A DNA stretch of 64,000 nt from Acinetobacter oleivorans DR1. GTDB taxonomy: Bacteria; Pseudomonadota; Gammaproteobacteria; Pseudomonadales; Moraxellaceae. The stretch covers positions 2,232,001-2,296,000 of the forward strand of contig NC_014259.1 of NCBI RefSeq assembly GCF_000196795.1, in the 5' to 3' direction. Shown here piece after piece: positions 26,687-35,538 of this stretch. The translations under genes were made by a program, and so were the position numbers. A model generated the notes under the pieces. That model saw only the letters and a list, made by a program, of their open reading frames with translations. It did no database searches and had not been told where the DNA came from. The first letter of the stretch is position 1; every line of letters starts with the position of its first letter.

Positions 26687-27430
26687 TCAAACTAAATAAA
26701 AATAACTCACCACAAAAGAAAAAAGCAGCACGGTTTCGCTAAGCTCAATTGCTGCCCCTACTGTATCACCTGTAATACCGCCAATTCTTTTAATAAACAG
26801 ATGTCTTAAATAAACCAGGCTGATCAAAAAGCCAATAATGGCGATGAGCCCTTGCCATTCCCAATATAAAGCCAATAACAAAACTATCGCAGTTATTATC
26901 CATGAGGCTGTTTTAGGTAAATGATCAGTCAACGAACGACCTAAACCTTTTTCACGGACATATGGTGTAGTTAAAAACAAAATAGACGGCACAACACGGC
27001 CAAGTACGGGAACAAAGACTAAAAATAACGTTTGATGCTGTTCAATCAACACATAAATCAGTACAAACTTGAGCAAACAAATAATAACTAAACTTAGCAC
27101 TCCAATTGGACCACAACTTGGATCCTTCATAATTTGCAAAGTGCGTAGTTTGTCTCCAAAACCACCTACCCATGCATCTGCCGTATCTGCTAGCCCGTCT
27201 AGATGTAATCCCCCTGTCAGCCAAATCCATAAAGTCATTATGATAGCAGTAAGCAAAATAACGGGTAATTTAACTAAAAGACACGAGATAAGAAAAAGAA
27301 TGCCGCCAATAATCAGCCCGACCAGTGGATAAAACAAAATAGCTCGACCATTTTGTTGCGCCGTAGGCATTGTCTTTAGCTCAATAGGCAGAACAGTTAA
27401 AAATTGCAATGCAATCCAAAAAGGTGTCAT
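26687..27430 (-). CDS. cobS: Adenosylcobinamide-GDP ribazoletransferase (cobalamin synthase)
   Basis: A 247-residue integral membrane protein that joins adenosylcobinamide-GDP with alpha-ribazole (phosphate), a last step of cobalamin assembly. It has multiple hydrophobic segments, the conserved FYPLVGLIIG near 30, the acidic GGLHLDGLADTADAW motif (about 77-91), MKDPSCGPIG (about 103-112) and GGITGDTVGAAIELSE near the end, all CobS landmarks. ATG at 27430 is preferred over a TTG two codons earlier. It is separated from the other cob genes by the phosphatase gene and its terminator. Confidence 0.95.
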   Translation of the reverse strand: MTPFWIALQFLTVLPIELKTMPTAQQNGRAILFYPLVGLIIGGILFLISCLLVKLPVILLTAIIMTLWIWLTGGLHLDGLADTADAWVGGFGDKLRTLQIMKDPSCGPIGVLSLVIICLLKFVLIYVLIEQHQTLFLVFVPVLGRVVPSILFLTTPYVREKGLGRSLTDHLPKTASWIITAIVLLLALYWEWQGLIAIIGFLISLVYLRHLFIKRIGGITGDTVGAAIELSETVLLFSFVVSYFYLV

Positions 27431-27486
27431 ATCCAAGTCTCTAACTGATCTATATTTAAAAGCAAATTGGATTATGAAGAAATAAA

Positions 27487-27514
27487 AATGGGAATAGCAA
27501 TCCCTATTCCCATT
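27487..27514 (-). terminator. Terminator of the lipoprotein phosphatase gene
   Basis: An 11-base perfect stem, AATGGGAATAG / CTATTCCCATT, leads into a T-rich run on the minus strand. It lies just upstream of cobS, so cobS probably has its own promoter. Confidence 0.85.
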
Positions 27515-27536
27515 AAAGACTTCAAAAACTAAAAAT

Positions 27537-29096
27537 CTATTGCATTTGATAGCACTGTTTCAATTTGATGTAGTCGTAGTAAAAACTAGTTGGTGTATAA
27601 CGTGCATAGTTACATGCAGATTTGAACAAAGTTTCTTTTTCGTTATAAAGCATTTTTACCAAAGTATTGCCTTGGCTATTTTGGTAAATATCCCATTGAA
27701 CATTTGCCGCCATAGGTGAAACTACTTCACCACGCCATGCGCTAGTTGAGTAATTATAGGTCTGACGTAGTGGTAAAGGCTGCATCATATTATGTAAATC
27801 TAGGCTGGTTGCTAAAGGAATAATAATTTCAGCATGGGCAAACCGTAAAACTGCTTTGTAAGGCTGAGCTTTATTCACCACGGCGTCAACTTGTTGGAAT
27901 AGGTCCTGTTTAAGTCCTTGAGCAATTTCACTCGTGACTTGATTTGACTCTGTAAAACTTGGACCTTTTTCGTAAAAATCGTTTGCATCATTAAATTCAG
28001 CGTAGAATTTCGCAGCATCTAACGGCATATATTTATCAAAATCGATACCTTTTAACTCATCTTTCATGCCACCAGAAATTGAATAGAGCTCATAAATATA
28101 AGCTGCAGCATCAACTGCACTGGCAATTGTATTTTTACCCTTACCTTTTTCTGTAATTTGCTCACCTTTTGGTGAAGTTATAGTAAAGGATCCGGTATTG
28201 CTAAAGCTATAACCTGTTGTACCCAGTTTTTTCATAAAGTCTGCTTTAAAAATCGGATTAAGTACAGTTTGGGCAGTTTTTTCAGCTGCTGTATTTTTTG
28301 ATAACTCATCTAACTTTTGGGCTAAATCTTTATTATTTTCTTCAAAATCTTGATAGGTCTGACTAGCATTATAAATTTTTTGTTGACTAGCACTAAGTGG
28401 TTGAGTCAAGTCTTCATCTGCATTCAAACTATGAAAATAGAGTTTAAAACGATCAACACCACCATCTTCAACATTTGGAACGCTTTCACTCGATAAACTA
28501 GTATAAGACGTTGGCACAATTTTATCTTTAAGTTGCGGTTGTTGTTGAATGAGTTCAGCAGTGAAGAATTTAGCACTATCAACTGCACGATCTACCCCAG
28601 AACTTTGTACCAATATAGATGCTTGCGAATTTAAAAGACTTGGTAAGCGTTGTAATAAACGATCTGCAATGCCGCGGTGTTCTAAAATACCAGTCATGGT
28701 TTCATTTCCATAACCGTACTGGCGAATTCCTTCCACGCCATAGCCTAATAAGATATTGGCTTTCATCATTGCTTCTAAATCAGCACCCAATTGTTCACCT
28801 AATGGTGTTAAGGCATTTTCTGCTTTTGCCTGTTTCCATAAATTATAAAGTGCCAAATCATATTTCAGACTTGAGAGACCTCTTGAACCGTGACGTGCCA
28901 CTAATTCTGTAAAAACTGGCTGGAACCCATTGGGTGCTGTTTCATAATTTTTTATTTCTTGTTGTGGTTGATAAGGTGTTTTTGTTTGATAATATTTTGA
29001 TGAGTTTGTTAGGGCAGTTGTTTGATCATCATTATTGTTACAAGCCACAAGTAATAATGAGGCTGCAAGCACAGTCGTTTTAAATAAAATATTCAT
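27537..29096 (-). CDS. Lipoprotein histidine acid phosphatase (MINPP/phytase-like)
   Basis: A 519-residue secreted phosphatase. The signal ends in a lipobox (LLLVAC, Cys19), so it is a lipoprotein. The clade-2 histidine phosphatase motif is ELVARHGSRG (about 63-72), with His as nucleophile, and the proton-donor motif reads FAHAEII, HAE rather than HD. HAE is characteristic of multiple inositol polyphosphate phosphatases, which attack inositol hexakisphosphate (phytate). Likely a periplasmic or outer-membrane phosphate scavenger. It sits between cobC and cobS but has its own terminator and a 120-base upstream spacer, so it need not be part of cobalamin synthesis. Confidence 0.85.
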   Translation of the reverse strand: MNILFKTTVLAASLLLVACNNNDDQTTALTNSSKYYQTKTPYQPQQEIKNYETAPNGFQPVFTELVARHGSRGLSSLKYDLALYNLWKQAKAENALTPLGEQLGADLEAMMKANILLGYGVEGIRQYGYGNETMTGILEHRGIADRLLQRLPSLLNSQASILVQSSGVDRAVDSAKFFTAELIQQQPQLKDKIVPTSYTSLSSESVPNVEDGGVDRFKLYFHSLNADEDLTQPLSASQQKIYNASQTYQDFEENNKDLAQKLDELSKNTAAEKTAQTVLNPIFKADFMKKLGTTGYSFSNTGSFTITSPKGEQITEKGKGKNTIASAVDAAAYIYELYSISGGMKDELKGIDFDKYMPLDAAKFYAEFNDANDFYEKGPSFTESNQVTSEIAQGLKQDLFQQVDAVVNKAQPYKAVLRFAHAEIIIPLATSLDLHNMMQPLPLRQTYNYSTSAWRGEVVSPMAANVQWDIYQNSQGNTLVKMLYNEKETLFKSACNYARYTPTSFYYDYIKLKQCYQMQ

Positions 29097-29220
29097 AAGT
29101 CAGATGAGTGATTAATAAGAAATGCCAATAGCTTAATTTTTGGCAATGACAGCTCTATTACAAATACTCAAATATTTTTATAAAAATAATAACTTACATA
29201 TGTATAAAAATATAAATTTG

Positions 29221-29820
29221 CTATCTCAACATGAAAGTTAATTGACCATCTGTTTCAGAAAATTCGAATGAATATAATTTCCCAAGCTCTGCCGGCATTT
29301 TCAGTAAATCATCTAAAGATTGTTGCTTGGCTAAACAAGCCAATAGCTTAATTACACCACCGTGGGTAACAACCAATCCATGTTGCCAGTTTTGGTTTTG
29401 CATTTCTATGAGTAGTTCTTGAAAGCCTTTAAGAACCCTTGTTTGAAACTGCATTAATGTTTCTGCACGAGGTGGGCAATACTGACTCGGTTTTTGCCAA
29501 AAATTTGCCAGTAATTCTGGTGAAGTTTCATAAATTTGCTGAGTTGAGACGCCTTCCCACTCACCAAAATACATTTCTTTTAAGTCATGGTTTAAAAGTA
29601 AAGGTAGCTGAGTTGTCTTTGCAAGTTGCTCAGCAAAACAAGCACAACGTTTTAATGATGAACTTATAATGACATCCCATGACTGATTTGCAACTTGCTC
29701 AATGGTTGACTGCATTTCCTGCCAACCTTTTTCCGTTAACTCATCATCCAAATGGCCACGTAAAGTATGGCTATATTGACTCTCGCCATGTCTGAGTAAA
29801 TCGATTCTGAATTTACCCAA
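29221..29820 (-). CDS. cobC: Alpha-ribazole phosphatase-like histidine phosphatase
   Basis: A 199-residue phosphoglycerate mutase-fold enzyme: catalytic LLRHGESQYS (His11), EMYFGEWEG (about 84-92), and the second His in VVTHGGVIKLLA. CobC removes phosphate from alpha-ribazole 5'-phosphate or from adenosylcobalamin 5'-phosphate. The family is certain; the CobC role rests on its place directly after cobT. The start seems to be TTG, overlapping the cobT end by 8 bases, with GGGGAT upstream. Confidence 0.82.
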   Translation of the reverse strand: MGKFRIDLLRHGESQYSHTLRGHLDDELTEKGWQEMQSTIEQVANQSWDVIISSSLKRCACFAEQLAKTTQLPLLLNHDLKEMYFGEWEGVSTQQIYETSPELLANFWQKPSQYCPPRAETLMQFQTRVLKGFQELLIEMQNQNWQHGLVVTHGGVIKLLACLAKQQSLDDLLKMPAELGKLYSFEFSETDGQLTFMLR

Positions 29821-30868
29821 TTTTATCCCCGCTTACGGCAGCTTGAGCAAAAGTAGCCATTTGATTGTGTAATACACATGCCATTTTAACTAATGACAAA
29901 GCAGTACCTGCACCACTCCCTTCACCTAACCGCAAATTCATTTTTAAAATCGGCTCAGCATTGAGTTCTTGTAAAATACGATGGTGGCCATATTCTGCCG
30001 ATTGATGGCCAAATAACATCCAATCACGTACTTTAGGGTTCATTCGTACCGCGCACAAAGCTGCGACCGAACTAATAAAGCCATCCACAATGATAGGTAA
30101 ACCAATCTGTGCACATCGAATATAAGCACCTACAATTGCAGCAATTTCCAATCCACCAACTGCACACAATGTTTTAAACGCATCACCAGCAACATGTTTA
30201 TGATGAAGCTCAATTGCTTGTTCAATTACTTCAATTTTATGTCTTAACTGATCGGCACCAATTCCTGTCCCTACTCCAGTTAATTGCTCAGCAGTATCAT
30301 TTAATAAAAGACATGCTAAGGCAGAAGCAGAACAGGTATTTCCAATTCCCATTTCACCGGCAATATAAATATCCGCGCCGTCGGCTTTAGCCGTGTCTAC
30401 ACTATTTTTACCTAACTCTAGAGCAGCACGACATTCTTCAGTATTCATTGCAGCTTGTTTAGCAAAATTTGCTGTACCAGCTCGAATACAATGACGTTCA
30501 ACGCCTGAGTATTGGTATGCTTCACCTACGGTACCGCAATCAATCACTTGCAAATGAGCTTGATGATATTTGGCAATTACACTAATTGCTGCCCCGCCAG
30601 TCGTGAAGTTTTGCAGCATTTGACGAGTTACAGCTTGAGGGTATGCAGAGATATTTTCTTCAACCACGCCATGATCGCCCGCAAAAATCGTAATCCAGGG
30701 ATGGCTAACTTGTGGATGTGCATTTGACTGTAAACTGGCAAGTTTAACTGCTATCAGTTCTAAATCACCTAAGGCACCAGTAGGTTTTGTGAGTTGGAGT
30801 TGATGTTGCTCTGCTTGTTGTTTTGCGTCCAAATTTGGTTGCTGTACAGACTCTAACCACCAGTTCAT
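29813..30868 (-). CDS. cobT: Nicotinate-nucleotide-dimethylbenzimidazole phosphoribosyltransferase
   Basis: CobT makes alpha-ribazole 5'-phosphate from nicotinate mononucleotide and 5,6-dimethylbenzimidazole. The 351-residue protein shows TKPTGALGDLE near the N-terminus, FAGDHGVVEENISAYPQAVT (about 60-80), GEMGIGNTC, and LRLGEGSGAGTAL near the end with the catalytic Glu. ATG at 30868 follows AAAGGTGAG, one base after the cobU stop; a GTG four codons earlier overlaps cobU. Central gene of the cobU-cobT-cobC run. Confidence 0.96.
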   Translation of the reverse strand: MNWWLESVQQPNLDAKQQAEQHQLQLTKPTGALGDLELIAVKLASLQSNAHPQVSHPWITIFAGDHGVVEENISAYPQAVTRQMLQNFTTGGAAISVIAKYHQAHLQVIDCGTVGEAYQYSGVERHCIRAGTANFAKQAAMNTEECRAALELGKNSVDTAKADGADIYIAGEMGIGNTCSASALACLLLNDTAEQLTGVGTGIGADQLRHKIEVIEQAIELHHKHVAGDAFKTLCAVGGLEIAAIVGAYIRCAQIGLPIIVDGFISSVAALCAVRMNPKVRDWMLFGHQSAEYGHHRILQELNAEPILKMNLRLGEGSGAGTALSLVKMACVLHNQMATFAQAAVSGDKIG

Positions 30869-30869
30869 T

Positions 30870-31388
30870 TTATTTCTCACCTTTTAAAATCATTGGAAAA
30901 CCCGCCACACAAAACACAACCTTATCTGCAATTTGCCCTAGAGCTTGATGTAGTCTGCCTGCTTCATCGACAAATCGTCGACTTATCTCACCGAGTGGCA
31001 CAACGCCTAAACCCGTTTCATTACTTACTAAAATAACTTCTGACTCAAGCGTAGGTAAAACTTTTAACAGCTGCTCACACTCAAGTTGTTGAACACTTTG
31101 ATCATCTAAAAGTAACAAATTGGTTAGCCAAAGCGTTAAACAATCCACCAGAATAATTTGATTAGGTCTATCAATTTTTTGCAGAGCATTTGCTAAATAT
31201 AATGGTTCTTCAACCAAAGACCAGTGAGCAGGACGCTGATTTTGATGATGTTCAATTCGACTGTGCATTTCTGGGTCAAGCGCTTGCGCCGTAGCAACAT
31301 AAGTCACAGCTAATTGCTTATTTATTGCCGTTTGTTCAGCCAGTCGACTTTTACCAGAACGGGCTCCACCTAAAATCAGTTGCAACAT
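30870..31388 (-). CDS. cobU: Adenosylcobinamide kinase / adenosylcobinamide-phosphate guanylyltransferase
   Basis: A 172-residue bifunctional enzyme that phosphorylates adenosylcobinamide and then adds GMP. The N-terminal P-loop is GGARSGKSRLAEQ (8-20), the guanylylated His lies in HSRIEHHQNQR (about 43-53), and VDCLTLWLTNLL and VSNETGLGVVPL are CobU/CobP signatures. AGGTGATTC precedes the ATG. It overlaps the upstream 2H phosphoesterase by 13 bases and is followed by cobT after one base. Confidence 0.96.
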   Translation of the reverse strand: MLQLILGGARSGKSRLAEQTAINKQLAVTYVATAQALDPEMHSRIEHHQNQRPAHWSLVEEPLYLANALQKIDRPNQIILVDCLTLWLTNLLLLDDQSVQQLECEQLLKVLPTLESEVILVSNETGLGVVPLGEISRRFVDEAGRLHQALGQIADKVVFCVAGFPMILKGEK

Positions 31389-32002
31389 GAATCACCTAAA
31401 AACAAATGCTGAGATGGATATAACTTACCTTGTAAAGTTTGAGCTTGATAATAACCAAACGTTAGATGCTCGAACTTAAGATCAAATTCAGCGTGTTTGT
31501 ATTGTACAGGTAATTCAGAAATTTTATGTAAAATCAAATCACTACTATAGGCATTTTCATATAATCCCAATGTAATGTGTGGGCAATACTCTAAAGCGGC
31601 AATTTCATTAGAAACTAAACCTAACTTTTGACGTATTTGAGATAAAATATTTTCGGTGTCTTGGATTTCTACAAATAAAGCACTAGTAAAACTATCAATT
31701 GAACCAATTTTTAATTGAAATGAGGAAAAATTCTCTTTTCTTAAGATTTCTCTTTGCTGCTCAAATTCACTCAAACTAAAGTCATCACTATAGAGTTCAG
31801 TTTCGTGTGTTAAAAATCCACATATAAACAGCGTGATATGATATTGACGGCTATTGGGTTCTAATAAGAATTCTGAAAAATGCGCGCGCAAGGCATCTAA
31901 ATAATCAACTACTTTTTGATCATTAATTTCTAAATACCATAAAGCATAATTTTGGCGCCCAAGATGCCATTCGGGATAATCCCGTATAGATGTTGGCACC
32001 AT
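31376..32002 (-). CDS. 2H phosphoesterase (2'-5' RNA ligase-like) protein
   Basis: A 208-residue protein with the two HxT motifs that define the 2H superfamily: YHITLF in the N-terminal half and CPHITLG in the C-terminal half, about 90 residues apart. Relatives hydrolyse or form 2',3'-cyclic or 2'-5' phosphodiester bonds in RNA or cyclic nucleotides. It overlaps cobU by 13 bases, implying coupled translation. An in-frame GTG at 32026 could add eight residues. Substrate unknown; a link to cobalamin nucleotides is speculation from position. Confidence 0.8.
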   Translation of the reverse strand: MVPTSIRDYPEWHLGRQNYALWYLEINDQKVVDYLDALRAHFSEFLLEPNSRQYHITLFICGFLTHETELYSDDFSLSEFEQQREILRKENFSSFQLKIGSIDSFTSALFVEIQDTENILSQIRQKLGLVSNEIAALEYCPHITLGLYENAYSSDLILHKISELPVQYKHAEFDLKFEHLTFGYYQAQTLQGKLYPSQHLFLGDSCCN

Positions 32003-32107
32003 GAACGTCGAAGGTTTTAGCAACACAGCTTTAATTCAAAATCATTCAATTTTCATATTAAAGCACGTTTGCCTTTCAGTTGTAGAACATTAATTATTTA
32101 AACGAAC

Positions 32108-34255
32108 TTAAGCATACTGAGTACGCGTACTTTTCGAGTTGGTAATATTCATGTTTAAAGGCTGTTTGCCTTGTTCAGAAAATAAATATTGAACTAATTG
32201 CGTTAACTCAACTTCAAGTTGTCTTTTTTGGGTAGTATTCATATCCATTTTTTGAATTTGCTGTTGTAAATGTTTGATTACATCAGCCTCTTCAATTTCT
32301 AAATATTGAATTGCATACGCATACCCTAGCGCAGCGCCTTTTAATAAGTTTTTATAAGGCAAATCATGACCTATATTCACCTCAATTGACGCAATTACTC
32401 TTTCATTATGAGTTAATTTGCGAAGTGGATCTCTGGCCACTCGTTGACAAGGGTCTTTAAAAGCATATTCACATGAGTCTAGAAAGCTTTGTGCCATACG
32501 ATCCAAATCTTTTGCATAGTTAGGTAATACAATTGCAAGCCCTTGCTTTACTTCTCTAATTAAGTTTTCTGCAAATGCTTTAACTGAATGATCACCCATG
32601 GCAATACCAATAGATTCATAACCTAGTAAAGATGCGTACCAAGCAAGCATGGCATGCACGCCATTCCATAGTCGATTTTTGATTAATTGAATATCTGTAA
32701 TCTGATTAACCAAGACAACTTGACGTAACTTTTCGAGTAAAGGGCTGCCTTTTTCTACATAAATTGGCATATCCGTTTCACTATGAAACAGAATTAGGTC
32801 CATGCTTTGTAATATATGACCTGGCTGGAAATTACGGCGCATGTTATCAACATATAAAGATGCCTGGTTTTGCTGATCTTGAGTCAGTTTATTGCAATCT
32901 TCAATTTCGACTTGTTCTTCATGCTCGACATCAGATAAATGCTGTTCAAGAAAGTGATGCTTAATGCGAAGTTGGCGATATAAATTTTGATTAGATAGCT
33001 TTGAAACCATGCGGTTTACAACAGTGTCGCAAAAGTAATGTTCTTTTAAAATATGCTCAGTTACATCTTCATCGTTAGTTAACTCTAGTAGAGCGTCTCT
33101 AAGATGCTTCATAACCAAATATTTCGCACCGACTTTATTTAAAATAATTAGAAAAGTTAACGGTTCAATACATGTTTCAAGTGGCGAGTTAAAACGCGCA
33201 TATAATCCTTTTGCAATTATTTTTGACTCAACCTCTATAGCTTGCTCAGGTAAGCAAAGTGCAATCAAACTTGAATGTGTATACATCTCTAACATTTGTT
33301 GTTCATTGTCAGAATCAACAATAGTCATATTCTCAATACGTTCATCATAAGAAAATTGACCATAGCGAATACTATAAGTTCCAAATGCATTCACAGCCTC
33401 TCGAAAAAGACTATTACGTGTTGAAGCAATAATTCTCTTTGGTTTTGTGTACCCATCCCAATGTGACAAGATTTGCGCTATATAACCACCGCCAATAGCA
33501 CCGAAACCATGTATTCCAACCGTCAGTTGATTTAGGCTTTGCGGAAAAGGCTCCTGCATATCTGGCATATCCATAACAGGAATAAATTGGTCGAGATCAG
33601 TTAACAAGTCATACATCTGATCATAATAAAAATGTGCTTTTTCCAGCATTTCATCATTTGGTTCTTTAATATCTTTTAATAAAATCGTCAAACCTTTTGA
33701 AGTGTGAGCCGAAGTTAAACCATTTTCAGAATCTTCAAACATAAGACACTGGTTAGCATCCAAGTGAAGTTGACTAGCAGCTTTTAAAAAGATTTCAGGA
33801 TGCGGCTTTCCTTGTTCGACTTCATCACCACAGGTAATCACATCAAAAAATTTATAAACATTCGCATTAATTAAATATTCTTCGGCAATTGCTCTACGGC
33901 TTGAAGTCGCAACAGCCATTCTTAAACCAGATTTTCGTAAACGTTCTAAAACTTGAACTAAACCTTTTTTAATCGGTACACCGTGTTTCCGAATATATTC
34001 AAGTTCCATCTCATCAGCTTTTTTTCGAATTTCCTTATAGGGAACATTTACCCCATATAACCGTTGAGCCAATTGTTCAGCCGTAGTTGCACTTAAACCT
34101 AAACATTGCATTAAATATTCGTGTGAAAATTCCTGTCCAATGAGTTCTTGAGATGCTTGTTGCAATGTTTGAAACCGCAACCTCTCAGTATCAAACATTG
34201 TCCCATCCATATCAAAAATTGCTCCATGAACAGGTTTTCCATGAAAAATAAGCAC
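32108..34255 (-). CDS. mtlD: Bifunctional mannitol-1-phosphate dehydrogenase/phosphatase (HAD-M1PDH fusion)
   Basis: A 715-residue two-domain enzyme. Residues about 1-230 are a HAD phosphatase of the beta-phosphoglucomutase type (FDMDGTMFDTERL with nucleophile D15 and D17; TSSRRA; GKPHPEIF; FEDSENG). Residues about 245-700 are a long-chain mannitol dehydrogenase-type domain starting with a NAD-binding GIHGFGAIGGGYI. In A. baylyi this fusion makes mannitol from fructose 6-phosphate by reduction and dephosphorylation as a compatible solute under salt stress; that is established for the family. GTG start with AAGAGGTAAAAGC. No phosphotransferase gene lies near, in line with synthesis rather than uptake. 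Confidence 0.93.
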   Translation of the reverse strand: MLIFHGKPVHGAIFDMDGTMFDTERLRFQTLQQASQELIGQEFSHEYLMQCLGLSATTAEQLAQRLYGVNVPYKEIRKKADEMELEYIRKHGVPIKKGLVQVLERLRKSGLRMAVATSSRRAIAEEYLINANVYKFFDVITCGDEVEQGKPHPEIFLKAASQLHLDANQCLMFEDSENGLTSAHTSKGLTILLKDIKEPNDEMLEKAHFYYDQMYDLLTDLDQFIPVMDMPDMQEPFPQSLNQLTVGIHGFGAIGGGYIAQILSHWDGYTKPKRIIASTRNSLFREAVNAFGTYSIRYGQFSYDERIENMTIVDSDNEQQMLEMYTHSSLIALCLPEQAIEVESKIIAKGLYARFNSPLETCIEPLTFLIILNKVGAKYLVMKHLRDALLELTNDEDVTEHILKEHYFCDTVVNRMVSKLSNQNLYRQLRIKHHFLEQHLSDVEHEEQVEIEDCNKLTQDQQNQASLYVDNMRRNFQPGHILQSMDLILFHSETDMPIYVEKGSPLLEKLRQVVLVNQITDIQLIKNRLWNGVHAMLAWYASLLGYESIGIAMGDHSVKAFAENLIREVKQGLAIVLPNYAKDLDRMAQSFLDSCEYAFKDPCQRVARDPLRKLTHNERVIASIEVNIGHDLPYKNLLKGAALGYAYAIQYLEIEEADVIKHLQQQIQKMDMNTTQKRQLEVELTQLVQYLFSEQGKQPLNMNITNSKSTRTQYA

Positions 34256-34444
34256 GCTTTTACCTCTTTTTTGATCATGTTTTATTCAGGGTATACAAAA
34301 AATTGGTTTAAAAGGCAGGATATTAATAAATGAAACATTAGTGGTTATTTTTTAGTCAAAAATATAATAGATCTGTTACTGAATAGCGTTAATACTCTAA
34401 AAAGGTTGAACAATATGAATAAGTATGAAGCTAACTGTAAATAC

Positions 34445-34490
34445 AAGAGTGGCAAGCCATCCTCGCTTGCCACTCTTGGTTTATTCTTTT
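34445..34490 (+). terminator. Orphan strong terminator-like hairpin
   Basis: AAGAGTGGCAAGC pairs perfectly with GCTTGCCACTCTT around a seven-base loop and is followed by GGTTTATTCTTTTT. No plus-strand gene lies upstream; TATAAT occurs at 34363-34368. Confidence 0.6.
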
Positions 34491-34645
34491 TGTTGCGCTG
34501 ATAGTATTTATTTTTCTTAGTTCCATTTACCGCTACTTGAACCTGCATATTTTTATAATGTCTCGCAGGTGTCATATACCAGAAATCAACTCACCTTTCG
34601 CTATTCTCATTGTTGGTGCTTCTGGTATAACTCTAAAATTCATAA

Positions 34646-34873
34646 GAAAATGAGCATGAACGAATAGAATATAAGATTGATATTACAACCAATGTCTTTG
34701 CTCCTTTAGAAAATAGCTATATCGCCATTAACAATAATGATAATCATTTTCATTTGATAGTTCAAGCTTTTTCTTCATTATTTGTGCTTCTCTCTTTTAA
34801 AAAAAGATCTGCAATAAAGTACTTTCTCAATACAGATAGAGAATCATGGTTAGTTCTTAAAGTAAGTTTTTAA
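34646..34873 (+). pseudogene. Possible truncated gene remnant (no start codon)
   Basis: A 75-codon open frame follows an in-frame stop at 34643 and ends at 34873, eight bases from the convergent ybaK stop. It has no ATG, GTG or TTG until near its middle. The translation (for example IEYKIDITTNVFAPLENSYI) has a normal protein-like composition, so it may be the 3' end of a gene whose front was lost. I do not recognise the family. Confidence 0.3.
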
Positions 34874-34880
34874 GCCATTA

Positions 34881-35348
34881 TTATTGATCAAGTACATCAA
34901 CAAATTGAGCATTTAAAAGCTGAGCTAAATCTTTTGGATTTAAACCAATATCCAGCCCTCTTTTTCCACCACTTACATAAATTTTATTAAAGTTTTGAGC
35001 TGATGCATCAATGACCGTTTTTAATCGTTTCTTTTGACCTAAAGGACTAATCCCTCCTACTAAATATCCTGTTAAACGTTCAGCATCTTTAGGATTAGCC
35101 ATCTGTAATTTTTTACATCCAAACGCCGTAGCTACTTTTTTTAAATTTAATTGATGATTAACTGGTAAGACAGCAACGAAATAATTTTTATCGTCACTTA
35201 CCATTAGAGTTTTAAATACTTCGTTTACATCTAAATCTAATTTTTCGGCTGCTTCTAATCCAAAACTTTTAGCATTTGAATCATGTTCATATTCATGAAT
35301 AGAAAATTCGATTTTATTACTTTTTAACAATCTACATGCAGGAGTCAT
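34881..35348 (-). CDS. ybaK: Cys-tRNA(Pro)/Cys-tRNA(Cys) deacylase YbaK
   Basis: A 155-residue trans-editing enzyme that hydrolyses Cys wrongly attached to tRNA(Pro). The YbaK/EbsC fold is clear: FSIHEYEHD near the N-terminus, EVFKTLMVSDD with the catalytic Lys, FVAVLPVNHQLNLKKVA, and GYLVGGISPLGQKK, the core substrate loop with GGISPLG. An upstream in-frame ATG at 35447 would add 33 residues unlike the family, so I use 35348. Stands alone. Confidence 0.92.
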   Translation of the reverse strand: MTPACRLLKSNKIEFSIHEYEHDSNAKSFGLEAAEKLDLDVNEVFKTLMVSDDKNYFVAVLPVNHQLNLKKVATAFGCKKLQMANPKDAERLTGYLVGGISPLGQKKRLKTVIDASAQNFNKIYVSGGKRGLDIGLNPKDLAQLLNAQFVDVLDQ

Positions 35349-35538
35349 AATAAGTGGTGTTATAGATGAAATTGTTTCGATTATAGTTTTTTTAGAAAAA
35401 TTTTTAAATTTGCTTAGGCTATTTACAAGAGTTACATAAAAATTCAAACAGCAACTGAAGAAAAAATAATCTCAACTTGATATTCGTTGCTCGACTCCAT
35501 ATATTTTATTTAGATTTGAAGTCTGAGCTGACAATTTT

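Larger units (their letters stand above)
34256..34880. other. Gene-poor spacer with hairpins and a coding relic
   Basis: This 625-base stretch between mtlD and ybaK has a perfect 13-base hairpin (34445-34477), a ten-base inverted repeat (34575-34584 with 34620-34629) and a start-less open frame (34646-34873). The minus-strand frame at 34345-34575 runs through the hairpin and looks non-coding. Confidence 0.55.

Noticed and set aside
32027..32107. Possible cobalamin riboswitch before the 2H-cobU-cobT run
   Set aside because: The upstream spacer is only about 100 bases, AT-rich, and has none of the conserved B12-box sequence.
34345..34575. Minus-strand frame of 76 codons upstream of mtlD
   Set aside because: It reads straight through a perfect 13-base terminator-like hairpin, has poly-Lys/Asn low-complexity composition and no ribosome site.
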